From Limiplasma sp031556335 (GTDB lineage Bacteria; Bacillota; Clostridia; Christensenellales; Aristaeellaceae), in assembly GCA_031556335.1 (NCBI GenBank), contig JAVBTE010000028.1, forward strand, positions 1 to 16,033: DNA of 16,033 bases, in the 5' to 3' direction. Made by a program: the position numbers and the translations under genes. Under the pieces are notes generated by a model, which saw only the letters and a list, made by a program, of their open reading frames with translations, did no database searches and was not told the DNA's origin. Below, one piece after another: positions 1 through 5,945 of the stretch. The stretch's first letter is position 1; every line of letters begins with the position of its first letter.

Positions 1-58
1 GTAGAGCAGTAGACTGAAAATCTACGTGTCGGTGGTTCGATTCCGCCCCAAGGCACCA
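1..58 (+). tRNA. tRNA-Phe (GAA), 5' end cut by window edge
   Basis: The anticodon arm is GTAGA-CTGAAAA-TCTAC, which puts GAA at positions 34-36 and decodes Phe. The T arm GGTGG-TTCGATT-CCGCC is followed by the 3' acceptor strand CCAAGGC, discriminator A and an encoded CCA ending at 58. The 5' acceptor strand and part of the D arm lie before the window. It is the first visible member of a closely spaced Phe-Gly-Cys cluster, probably one transcript. Confidence 0.93.
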
Positions 59-63
59 TGTGT

Positions 64-138
64 GCGGTAGTAGCTCAGTGGTAGAGTGCCACCTTGCCAA
101 GGTGGATGTCGCGAGTTCGAATCTCGTCTACCGCTCCA
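64..138 (+). tRNA. tRNA-Gly (GCC)
   Basis: A full cloverleaf can be drawn. The acceptor GCGGTAG pairs with CTACCGC. The anticodon arm is CCACC-TTGCCAA-GGTGG (anticodon GCC, Gly) and the T arm is GCGAG-TTCGAAT-CTCGT. The discriminator is T and CCA is encoded at 136-138. Only five bases separate it from the upstream tRNA-Phe, so the two are almost certainly processed from one precursor. Confidence 0.97.
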
Positions 139-141
139 CAC

Positions 142-216
142 GGTGCCATAGCCAAGCGGTAAGGCGAAGGTCTGCAAAACCTTTATTCCCCGGTTCAAAT
201 CCGGGTGGCACCTCCA
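142..216 (+). tRNA. tRNA-Cys (GCA)
   Basis: The acceptor GGTGCCA pairs with TGGCACC. The anticodon arm is AAGGT-CTGCAAA-ACCTT, giving anticodon GCA for Cys. The T arm is CCCGG-TTCAAAT-CCGGG, followed by discriminator T and an encoded CCA at 214-216. It lies three bases after tRNA-Gly and is the last tRNA of the cluster, since a terminator follows within 35 bp. Confidence 0.96.
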
Positions 217-247
217 TCTTGCCTCCCCTATGGTCAACACAATGGAG

Positions 248-277
248 CCCTCGCTGAAAGGCGGGGGTTTTGTTGTT
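248..277 (+). terminator. Intrinsic terminator of the tRNA cluster
   Basis: A 7-bp GC-rich stem, CCCTCGC / GCGGGGG with one T·G wobble and a six-base loop, is followed at once by the T-rich run TTTTGTTGTTT. It sits 31 bp after tRNA-Cys on the same strand, as expected for the end of the tRNA transcript. Confidence 0.82.
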
Positions 278-640
278 TGGGGCGTCAAAAACGGGTGCTA
301 TTTGTGTCTACTTGGGCCTTTCAAGGTAGTTTTTGGATAATTGCGATACACATCCGTCAAAATGTAATTTTGGTTTTACGGCCTATATCCCGTAAAAGAG
401 CCTTTTTTGGCACCACCCGGAACTGAACCAGGGCTTTTTAGGGAAAGGGTGGGTGCACCCAGTCTACGGTATGGCCACGATTTGAAAATGGGAAATTGGG
501 ATTGGCAAAAAACTAACGATGTGGCGCAAAATACGTCTATTAGAATGCAATAACCCTATCCACGATTTGATGCTAAGGAGAGGAAAGGCATTGAGGTCGT
601 TGGGTCTTGGGCTGTTTTCGAGATGCTTCTGTAAGCCTTT
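278..640. other. Gene-free stretch, lower GC than surroundings
   Basis: I see no convincing coding region on either strand here. The open frames that exist have no recognisable motifs and no good ribosome binding site. The base composition is visibly more AT-rich than the flanking core genes. The only structure noted is an 8-bp hairpin, TTTTACGG / CCGTAAAA, at 374-397 with a short T run soon after it (401-406), too far from the stem to be a clean terminator. The stretch adjoins phage-derived fragments and is probably decayed mobile DNA. Confidence 0.5.
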
Positions 641-787
641 TTACTTTCTTGTTTCAAAATGTCTTTGTGGTGAGAAGGGGAAATGGGTAATAGTAGGGAG
701 TATATTGCATGGTTTGAACCAATTGATCTGCGGATACGATACCGCCAGCCACAACTTCCGAGAAGTCAGTTTTTGTTCCCAGTCCAT
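641..787 (-). pseudogene. Holin-like gene, N-terminal remnant
   Basis: A textbook ribosome binding site GGAGG (795-799) lies seven bases before an ATG at 787. The encoded peptide opens MDWEQKLTSRKLWLAVS, which resembles the start of the small phage holin-like proteins of Firmicutes phages, where a short polar start with a 'LTSRKxW' motif leads into the first membrane segment. After about 17 residues the resemblance ends: no hydrophobic segments follow and the frame stops after 48 codons. I read it as a gene whose 3' part was deleted or replaced. It follows the tail-protein fragment at 840-962 on the same strand, matching the usual tail-to-lysis order of a prophage. The family assignment rests on a short motif only. 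Confidence 0.5.
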
Positions 788-839
788 GATAAATCCTCCT
801 TTTGTTCTTCGGTTCCTTTGCTCTTCGCCAAGCCCGTGA

Positions 840-962
840 TCATGCCGGCATCTCCGACTTTGGCTTGATGAACTTCACAACGGCGGCGGCAGACCAATTC
901 GCGGCAGCCTTGTACGCTTCAATCGCCTCGTCCGGCACGCACAGCCCGCCCAGCTTGTTGAT
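840..962 (-). pseudogene. Phage tail / BspA-like protein, C-terminal remnant
   Basis: The minus-strand frame ends with INKLGGLCVPDEAIEAYKAA, then NWSAAAVVKFIKPKSEMPA and a stop at 840. The pattern 'Y/CVPDxxxxAYKAAxNWSxxAxxIKPxSE' is the recurrent C-terminal motif of BspA-type leucine-rich surface proteins and of many phage tail or base-plate proteins of gut Firmicutes. Only about 40 residues are recognisable. The open frame continues to 1064, but the part beyond about 962 is the complement of the serine-recombinase remnant, so the true protein is truncated at its N-terminal side by that junction. A holin-like start with a strong ribosome binding site follows 52 bp downstream. Confidence 0.6.
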
Positions 963-1079
963 CGAGCTAAGCGAACCCAACAGGTGGATATCTATTACAA
1001 CTTCGGTGTGGGTATGCTGGAATTGGACAAGTGCCCTCCAACCGAGAACCCAACTTGTGAACATGAAGAAACGGCATAA
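963..1079 (+). pseudogene. Large serine recombinase, C-terminal remnant
   Basis: In the plus-strand frame beginning near 963 the peptide reads RAKRTQQVDIYYNFGVGMLE, followed by about 18 more residues and a TAA at 1077-1079. 'KRTQxVDIYYNFxG' is the typical extreme C-terminus of the large serine recombinases of Clostridia (resolvase, recombinase and DUF4368 architecture) that mobilise integrative elements and some phages. Nothing in this frame upstream of 963 looks like recombinase, so only the last 38 codons survive, directly abutting the phage-tail fragment on the opposite strand. No function is expected. Confidence 0.6.
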
Positions 1080-1146
1080 TGCCTGTGAGAGCCACTATGC
1101 CGCTCTAATTGCAAGATTCTACGATATCACACTTCAACTGATGATG

Positions 1147-1219
1147 GGTCCAGGGCGATAGCCCTGGGCAGGGTTTTAGGGGCGCAGCCCCTAACGTCCC
1201 CCTGTCCCCGTCCGTCCCG
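1147..1219 (-). repeat. Intergenic two-hairpin repeat, copy 1
   Basis: Two consecutive hairpins, CCAGGGC-GATA-GCCCTGG (1150-1167) and TTAGGGGC-GCA-GCCCCTAA (1176-1194), are followed by a C-rich tract ending two bases from the stop codon of the barstar gene. A second copy with the same order and orientation lies at 10150-10212, directly after the stop codon of the ABC exporter operon. It has no T run, so if it ends transcription it does not do so as a classic intrinsic terminator; it could instead stabilise 3' ends. It may belong to the families of palindromic intergenic repeats seen in gut Clostridia. Confidence 0.75.
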
Positions 1220-1220
1220 C

Positions 1221-1499
1221 CTACTCGGCCTTTTCAAAGCGCACGGTGAGGTTGTAGTTCTCCCGGGCGGCGTCCTCAAACACGGTCATCAGCCGGGGAA
1301 GGTATTCGATCATTTTGCCCTGCGGGCTGGCGGGGTAGCGAAGGGTAAGGGAAAGGGCGTCGGTGGCGGCGGTCAGTTCGTCATAGAGGGCGTCCAGGTT
1401 TGCGCCGTAATAGAAGGGGAGATCAAGTTGCTCTTTCAAGTAGACGTGCAGAGCCTTCTTTTCCTCAAAGGGCGTGATGTCCAATGTGATTTCCCGCAT
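1221..1499 (-). CDS. Barstar-family ribonuclease inhibitor
   Basis: This 92-residue protein is a small acidic cytoplasmic inhibitor of the barstar fold (barstar itself has 90 residues). The core PFYYGANLDALYDEL matches the barnase-binding helix of barstar, PEYYGENLDALWDCL, and keeps the tyrosine and the two aspartates equivalent to barstar Tyr29, Asp35 and Asp39. A later VFEDAARE segment corresponds to the helix carrying Glu76. The ATG at 1499 is chosen because AGGAGG lies seven bases before it; an in-frame TTG at 1517 overlaps the stop of the upstream gene and has no such site. The gene starts 14 bp after the stop of the tandem RNase gene, so the two are co-transcribed. Its inferred role is to neutralise that RNase before export. 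The family call is firm; that it binds both RNase domains is inference. Confidence 0.92.
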   Translation of the reverse strand: MREITLDITPFEEKKALHVYLKEQLDLPFYYGANLDALYDELTAATDALSLTLRYPASPQGKMIEYLPRLMTVFEDAARENYNLTVRFEKAE

Positions 1500-1513
1500 G
1501 GTGCGCCTCCTGA

Positions 1514-2362
1514 TCAATACAGTTGCTCAAAGGATTTGTGGTTATCCGGAGAGTAATAGATGAGCCCGTCGCTGGAAAAAACGATGCGTTCTTTTCCGCG
1601 CTTGCCGTTTTGGGTGTTCACGTCGCACTCTTTCCATGTGCGGCCTTTTGCGTCCGGCAGCAAACCTTCCCGGTTGCCGAAGGCGTCGCCGCCGATGGCG
1701 CACCCGGGGGCCACATGGCCCAGGTTGTCCTTCTTGTTGGACCAGCCCAGCTGCCCTGCCTGGCTTTTGGTGAGGTAGTTTTTGGGCAGGGTTCCGTACA
1801 AGTGCAGGTAGGCGGCCACGTCCTCGGCCCCGGTATACTCGCCCTGAGGCTGGAGGCTGGCGCTTGCGCCTGTCGCCGGCGGGGCGTCCGTGACAAGCAC
1901 CTGGGTGAAGGTGTTGTAATGGTCGCCGGAGTAGAAGATGAGGCCGTCCGGGGAGAACACGATGCGCTTGCCGCCCCGGTAGCCGCCTTCAAAATCAATG
2001 TCGCATTCCGTCCACTGGTGGGTTTTGCCGTCGGGGGCCTTTACGTTGCCCTCATAGTTGCCAAACCGGTCGCCGCCGATGGAACAGCCGGGGGCCACCT
2101 CATGGAGGTTGCCTTCGCGGTTGTTCCAGCCCAGGGCTTCGGCCTGCCGCTTGGTGAGAAAGTTTCCGGGCAGCTTGCCAAAGGCGCTGAGATACACGGC
2201 CACCTCCTCCATGGAGGAATAGAAGCCGTCCTCGGTGACGGGGTAGTCGGCCGCGTTCACCTGGATGGGCCCGCGTGCGGCCAGTGCGCCGCTGAAGGCC
2301 AAAAACGCGGCGGTCAGGGCCGTCAGCAGGGAGGCCAGCCTTTTTGCGCGGAGGAATCTCAT
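1514..2362 (-). CDS. Secreted protein with two tandem barnase-type RNase domains
   Basis: The 282-residue protein begins with a signal peptide (basic MRFLRAKR, hydrophobic core, likely cleavage after AFSGALA near residue 28). Two barnase/RNase N1-T1 domains follow, about residues 47-152 and 175-282. Each carries LPxNxLTK, VAPGCxIGGDxFGN, W-x-EC-D and RG-x-x-RIVFS. Relative to barnase Lys27, Arg59, Glu73, Arg83, Arg87 and His102, domain 1 has K71, Y103, E119, R129, R133 and H148. Domain 2 has K199, R231, E245, R255, R259 and N274. Domain 1 therefore lacks the Arg59 equivalent and domain 2 lacks the general-acid His (a His is next door at 275). Paired cysteines (93/120 and 221/246) could form a disulfide in each domain. 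The start at 2362 is chosen because the signal peptide begins there; AAAGGGG lies 11 bases upstream. Family members usually have one domain. Confidence 0.93.
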   Translation of the reverse strand: MRFLRAKRLASLLTALTAAFLAFSGALAARGPIQVNAADYPVTEDGFYSSMEEVAVYLSAFGKLPGNFLTKRQAEALGWNNREGNLHEVAPGCSIGGDRFGNYEGNVKAPDGKTHQWTECDIDFEGGYRGGKRIVFSPDGLIFYSGDHYNTFTQVLVTDAPPATGASASLQPQGEYTGAEDVAAYLHLYGTLPKNYLTKSQAGQLGWSNKKDNLGHVAPGCAIGGDAFGNREGLLPDAKGRTWKECDVNTQNGKRGKERIVFSSDGLIYYSPDNHKSFEQLY

Positions 2363-2385
2363 CAGTTGCGTCGCCCCTTTCGTGG

Positions 2386-3267
2386 TCAGGGTAAAAGAAT
2401 GGGGTTGGACCAGGCGCTTTTGCCCTTGCTGTCGATCAGCTGGCAGCGCACAAAGGTTTCGCCGGAATTGGCCCGCAGATCGTACACAGCCTCGGTTTGG
2501 CCTTGCTTTACGATGCAGCGCCCTTCGGCCCACACCAGGTTGCTGTAAAAGATGACGGTATCCGCCGGGGAGCAGCGCAGGGTAAGATAGCCGTTTTCCA
2601 GGGTGAGCTGCTCAAAGCGGGGCCCCTGGCTGGCATAAAAGCGGCCCTCGTCCAGGGCGCGGAGAAGCCCTTCCTGGGTGAGCTCGTCCGCCTGCACCAT
2701 GGTAAAGCTTCGGCCCGCCTCGCCGTTATAGCCGTGGGAATCGTCGGAGGCCACAAAGCGGAACGGGCAGCCATGGGCGGCGGCCACATCCAAAAGGGAG
2801 CTGGAATCCGCCCGGTCCCCATTCCAGGGAATGGTGGACACGGAATTGTAGATCTCCGCCGCGGTCACATCTCTGAGGGCGGACAGGGTGCCAAGGGTGT
2901 TCAGGGACCATGCGGGATGGGCCAAAATGGCCCGGCCCCCGTGGGCGCGCATGTCCTGGATGGCGGCCTGGGGCCCCTGGCGGTAGACGCGACTGTCGGC
3001 GTAGGCCGCGTCCATGCCAATGCCGATGATGTGCAAAGCCTCCGAGGGCAGCATATAGTCCATCTCCATGCCGGAGAGAACCAGCATGTTCCCTTCCATA
3101 TGGGTGGGCGGGGACAGCCTGCGGTGGTCGGTAATGGCCAGGAAATCATAGCCCAATACGCGGTACAGGGAGATGACGTCCTCGGGAGGGAGTTCTCCGT
3201 CGCTAAGGGTGGTGTGGCAGTGCAAATTGCCCTTGTAAAAAGGTTTTCCCTCCTGAAACAGGTTCAT
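2386..3267 (-). CDS. PHP-domain metal-dependent phosphoesterase
   Basis: This 293-residue protein has the ordered metal-binding motifs of the PHP (polymerase and histidinol phosphatase) superfamily: HCHTTLSDG (H16, H18), ITDH (D47, H48), GMEMD (E68), LAHPAW (H117) and DDSH (D175, D176, H178). The catalytic domain fills about residues 12-215. The last 75 residues look like a small beta-rich domain, as in other stand-alone PHP proteins of Clostridia. There is no signal peptide or membrane segment, so it should be cytoplasmic. The substrate cannot be told from sequence; related proteins hydrolyse nucleotides or small phosphoesters. AAGGAGGG precedes the ATG by five bases. It is the first gene of the operon with the tandem RNase (23 bp downstream) and barstar, behind its own promoter at 3302-3330. 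A link to RNase toxicity is possible but unproven. Confidence 0.9.
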   Translation of the reverse strand: MNLFQEGKPFYKGNLHCHTTLSDGELPPEDVISLYRVLGYDFLAITDHRRLSPPTHMEGNMLVLSGMEMDYMLPSEALHIIGIGMDAAYADSRVYRQGPQAAIQDMRAHGGRAILAHPAWSLNTLGTLSALRDVTAAEIYNSVSTIPWNGDRADSSSLLDVAAAHGCPFRFVASDDSHGYNGEAGRSFTMVQADELTQEGLLRALDEGRFYASQGPRFEQLTLENGYLTLRCSPADTVIFYSNLVWAEGRCIVKQGQTEAVYDLRANSGETFVRCQLIDSKGKSAWSNPILLP

Positions 3268-3301
3268 GGAGTCCCTCCTTTTGGTTTTCGCGCGCCCATC
3301 C

Positions 3302-3330
3302 ATTATAGCCTTCCCCCGGGGAATTTGCAA
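3302..3330 (-). promoter_or_regulatory. Sigma-A promoter of the PHP–RNase–barstar operon
   Basis: On the minus strand TTGCAA (3325-3330), a 17-bp spacer and a perfect TATAAT (3302-3307) form a strong vegetative promoter about 35 bp before the PHP start codon. The spacer contains the 13-bp palindrome TTCCCCCGGGGAA (plus strand, 3311-3323), a plausible repressor site lying between the two boxes. No regulator gene is adjacent. Confidence 0.75.
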
Positions 3331-3357
3331 GGTTGGGCGAGGGGAAAACAAAGGCGG

Positions 3358-3783
3358 TCAGCAGGAGGCAAGCTCGTCCAGCAGCGTTTCGATTTGCGCG
3401 CCGAGGGCTTCGGCGCAGCGCAGGTAGGTTTCCACGGGGCCGCCAAAAGGATCGGGAACGGGGCTTGGGAAGGAACGAACGGGCAGGTTTGGGAACCGGG
3501 CCCGAAGGGCCTCCGCGTGATTTGGCGTCATGGCCACCACCAGGGAAACGCCGCTGAGCCGTTCGGCCGTCAGGCCCCGGGCTCGGTGGGAAGCCAAAGA
3601 AAGCCCCCGGGCGGCCATAGCGGCCTTCGCCCCCTGGGACGCGGTTGCGCCTTCCTCGGCGAACAGCCCCGCGGAGGTGGCCGCCACAGCCAGGCCCCGC
3701 TGCCGGGCCTGGTGGTTGAAAAGGCATTCGGCCATGGGGCTGCGGCAGGTGTTTCCCGTGCAAAGAAAGAGAACCTTCTTCAT
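3358..3783 (-). CDS. ywlE: Low-molecular-weight phosphatase, likely protein-arginine phosphatase YwlE
   Basis: The 141-residue length is normal for the LMW protein phosphatase fold. The active-site loop CTGNTCRS (nucleophile C8, R14) stands at the N-terminus, and the general-acid motif DPFGG (D111) near the C-terminus. Thr12 in the loop matches Thr11 of Bacillus YwlE, the residue known to favour phospho-arginine over phospho-tyrosine, and the full CTGNTCRSPMAE stretch is YwlE-like. The inferred role is removing arginine phosphates placed by McsB, thereby counteracting ClpCP targeting. The start codon overlaps the stop of sua5 as ATGA, with AGGAGG seven bases upstream, so translation is coupled. 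This follows the Bacillus ywlC–ywlE neighbourhood. It is the last gene of the housekeeping operon. Substrate specificity is inferred from one residue and gene order. Confidence 0.9.
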   Translation of the reverse strand: MKKVLFLCTGNTCRSPMAECLFNHQARQRGLAVAATSAGLFAEEGATASQGAKAAMAARGLSLASHRARGLTAERLSGVSLVVAMTPNHAEALRARFPNLPVRSFPSPVPDPFGGPVETYLRCAEALGAQIETLLDELASC

Positions 3784-4832
3784 GGCGTTTCCTCCTGGTT
3801 CGCGTCCAGCACCTGAAAAGAAGCGGCGCGGCTGAGCCGGTTCATAATGGCAAGCCCCACGCCCGTGGGGGGAAGCACTTCGCAAAGGGCCAGGTCGATT
3901 TGCTCCTCGTCCATTTGCCGAAGAACGCTGAAAAGCGACCGGGCCACGGTTTCCGGGGCGTTCAGGCTGCCGATGGAGATCGCCTGGGCATCCTCATAGA
4001 AGGGCAGGTGTTCCTGAAAAGCCAAAATGCGAACCCGCTTGCCCTGGGAAAGGGCGGCGCGGTAGTTTTTCAGGCAGCAGTCGCGCACATTTTCCGGCCT
4101 GCCCCGCACCAGCAAAAGCTGCCCCCCCGGCGCGTAATGGCGGTACATCATGCCCGGGGACAGGGCCTTTTCGCCTTCCCGCAAAGGCCGCAGCACGGTG
4201 TCCGACACGCTCAATTCCGGCAGAACGGTCAAAAGCATGTCCGGGGTGACGCCGCCGGGGCGCAGCACTGTTGGTACCGGGGCGGTCATGTCCACCACAG
4301 TGCTTTCCAGGCCCACCTGGCAGGGGCCCCCGTCCAGAATCAGGGGGATTCGGCCTTCAAAATCGTGCAGCACATGGGCGGCGGCGGTGGGGCTGGGCCT
4401 GCCGCTGAGGTTGGCGCTGGGGGCGGCGATGGGCACGCCGGCAAGGCGCAGCACGTCCCGCATGACCGGATGGGCGGGAATGCGGATGGCCACACTTAAA
4501 AGCCCCGCGTTCACCACGGGGGGAATGCAATCCTTCTTTTGCAAAAGCAGGGTCAGCGGTCCGGGGGAAAAGGCGCGAAAAAGGGCCCTGGCGGCTTCTG
4601 TTAGATGGCAGAGAGGCTCGGCGGCGGCCATGTCCGGCACATGCAAAATGAGCGGGTTGTCCGCCGGGCGGCCCTTGGCGGTGAAGATGGCGCGAACCGC
4701 GCTTTCATCCAGCCCGTTGGCCCCCAGGCCGTAGACCGTTTCCGTGGGCAGGGCCACCAGCCGGCCTTCCAGCAGCAGCTTCGCCGCCTGATGAAGGGCC
4801 TCGGGGGTGGGGGATAGCACCTGGGTTTTCAT
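3780..4832 (-). CDS. sua5: L-threonylcarbamoyladenylate synthase (Sua5 type)
   Basis: It makes threonylcarbamoyl-AMP from threonine, bicarbonate and ATP for the N6-threonylcarbamoyl (t6A37) modification of ANN-decoding tRNAs. The 350-residue length fits the two-domain Sua5 form rather than short TsaC. The YrdC domain spans about residues 8-200 with LPTETVYGLG, the KxR motif TAKGRP (K53, R55) and the SxN motif APSANLSG (S139, N141). The linker motif SPGMMYRHYAP (225-235) leads into the C-terminal Sua5 domain. The gene overlaps prfA upstream and ywlE downstream by four bases each (ATGA), implying translational coupling in one operon. The Bacillus orthologue is ywlC. Confidence in function is high. 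Confidence 0.95.
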   Translation of the reverse strand: MKTQVLSPTPEALHQAAKLLLEGRLVALPTETVYGLGANGLDESAVRAIFTAKGRPADNPLILHVPDMAAAEPLCHLTEAARALFRAFSPGPLTLLLQKKDCIPPVVNAGLLSVAIRIPAHPVMRDVLRLAGVPIAAPSANLSGRPSPTAAAHVLHDFEGRIPLILDGGPCQVGLESTVVDMTAPVPTVLRPGGVTPDMLLTVLPELSVSDTVLRPLREGEKALSPGMMYRHYAPGGQLLLVRGRPENVRDCCLKNYRAALSQGKRVRILAFQEHLPFYEDAQAISIGSLNAPETVARSLFSVLRQMDEEQIDLALCEVLPPTGVGLAIMNRLSRAASFQVLDANQEETP

Positions 4833-5899
4833 TCCTGCGCATCCCCCAGTTCTTTCAGCTTTTCCGCTTGCTCCGCCAGGAGCAGCGCGTCGATCACCTC
4901 GTCCAGATCGCCGTCCAGAATGTCCTCAATGCAATACAGCGTCAGGCCGATGCGGTGGTCCGTCACCCGACCCTGGGGGAAATTATAGGTGCGGATGCGC
5001 TCGCTGCGGTCGCCGGTGCCGATCTGGCCCTTGCGGTGGGCGGCATAGGCCGCGTCCTTTTCCTCCCGCAGTTTGTCGTACAGGCGGCTTTTCAGCACCC
5101 GCATGGCCTTGTCACGGTTTTTGATCTGGCTTTTCTCATCCTGGCAGGTCACCACCAGGCCCGTGGGCAGGTGGGTGATGCGCACCGCGCTGTCCGTGGT
5201 GTTGACGCACTGGCCTCCGTGGCCTGTGGAGCGGTACACGTCGATGCGCAGGTCGTTTGGGTTGATGGTGATTTCCACATCCTCGGCCTCGGGCAGTACG
5301 GCCACGGTGCAGGTGCTGGTGTGGATACGCCCGCCGGACTCCGTGGAGGGCACCCGTTGCACCCGGTGCACGCCGCTTTCGTATTTCAGGCGGCTGAAAG
5401 CGCCGTTCCCGCAGATGCTGAACACCGCTTCCTTCACGCCGCCAAGCTCCGTCATGTTGTAGTTGACAGGTTCCACCCGGAAGTGATGGCGCTCGGCATA
5501 GCGGGTGTACATGCGCAAAAGAAGCGCGCCAAACAAGGCGGCTTCGTCGCCCCCCGCGCCCTGGCGAATCTCCATCACCACGTTGCGCTCATCGTCCGGG
5601 TCTTTGGGCAATAGCAGCAGCTTCAGTTCCTGCTCCTGGCGTTCCTGGGTTTCGGCAAGGGCTTCCAGCTCATCCTGGGCCATGGCGGCCATGTCGGGCT
5701 GGGCCAGCAGCTCTTTCGCCTCGCGAATTTGCGCCAGGGTTTCCTGATAGCCTTGGTAGGCGTGTACGGAGGGTTCCAGGGCGGCGTGCTCCTTCAAAAG
5801 CCGCTGCCAAAGGGCCTGGTCGGCAATTACGTCCGGCTGGCTTACCGCCTCGGAAAGCTCCTGGTACCGGCCGATGATCCAATCGAATTTTTCAAACAT
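4829..5899 (-). CDS. prfA: Peptide chain release factor 1
   Basis: The protein recognises UAA and UAG in the ribosomal A site and triggers peptide release. At 356 residues it has the normal RF1 length. The codon-recognition tripeptide PxT appears as PST (184-186) in HRVQRVPSTESGGRIHTST, and the catalytic GGQ at 228-230 lies in RSTGHGGQCVNTTDSAVR. PxT rather than SPF separates RF1 from RF2, and the N-terminal half has the usual helical domain. AAAGGAG precedes the ATG by eight bases. It lies 46 bp after prmC, whose product methylates the GGQ glutamine, the usual pairing. Its stop overlaps the start of sua5. Confidence 0.97.
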   Translation of the reverse strand: MFEKFDWIIGRYQELSEAVSQPDVIADQALWQRLLKEHAALEPSVHAYQGYQETLAQIREAKELLAQPDMAAMAQDELEALAETQERQEQELKLLLLPKDPDDERNVVMEIRQGAGGDEAALFGALLLRMYTRYAERHHFRVEPVNYNMTELGGVKEAVFSICGNGAFSRLKYESGVHRVQRVPSTESGGRIHTSTCTVAVLPEAEDVEITINPNDLRIDVYRSTGHGGQCVNTTDSAVRITHLPTGLVVTCQDEKSQIKNRDKAMRVLKSRLYDKLREEKDAAYAAHRKGQIGTGDRSERIRTYNFPQGRVTDHRIGLTLYCIEDILDGDLDEVIDALLLAEQAEKLKELGDAQE

Positions 5900-5945
5900 A
5901 TAGCCCGCTCCTTTGCTTGCTTTTTTTCAAGAAAAGGCGCGGTCG

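Noticed and set aside
374..397. Hairpin TTTTACGG / CCGTAAAA as a CRISPR-like or riboswitch element
   Set aside because: It is a single 8-bp hairpin with no repeats, no adjacent gene and no conserved aptamer features.
519..839. 106-codon plus-strand open frame in the gene-poor region
   Set aside because: There is no known motif and no Shine-Dalgarno sequence, and it overlaps the minus-strand holin-like start that has a strong ribosome binding site.
1072..1102. Inverted repeat CGGCATA ... TATGCCG at the end of the recombinase remnant, with inner palindrome GGCATAATGCC
   Set aside because: It was considered as an attachment core or terminator. It has no T run, and no second copy was seen elsewhere in the window, so no function can be assigned.
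1523..2548. Long open frame (341 codons) on the plus strand opposite the tandem RNase gene
   Set aside because: It is the antisense shadow of the RNase and PHP genes in GC-rich DNA. It has no ribosome binding site, no recognisable motifs and low-complexity Gly/Val/Ala-rich sequence.
2497..3816. 439-codon plus-strand open frame opposite the PHP and ywlE genes
   Set aside because: It runs through two well-supported minus-strand genes and their intergenic promoter, and its Gly/His/Ala-rich translation has no domain features.
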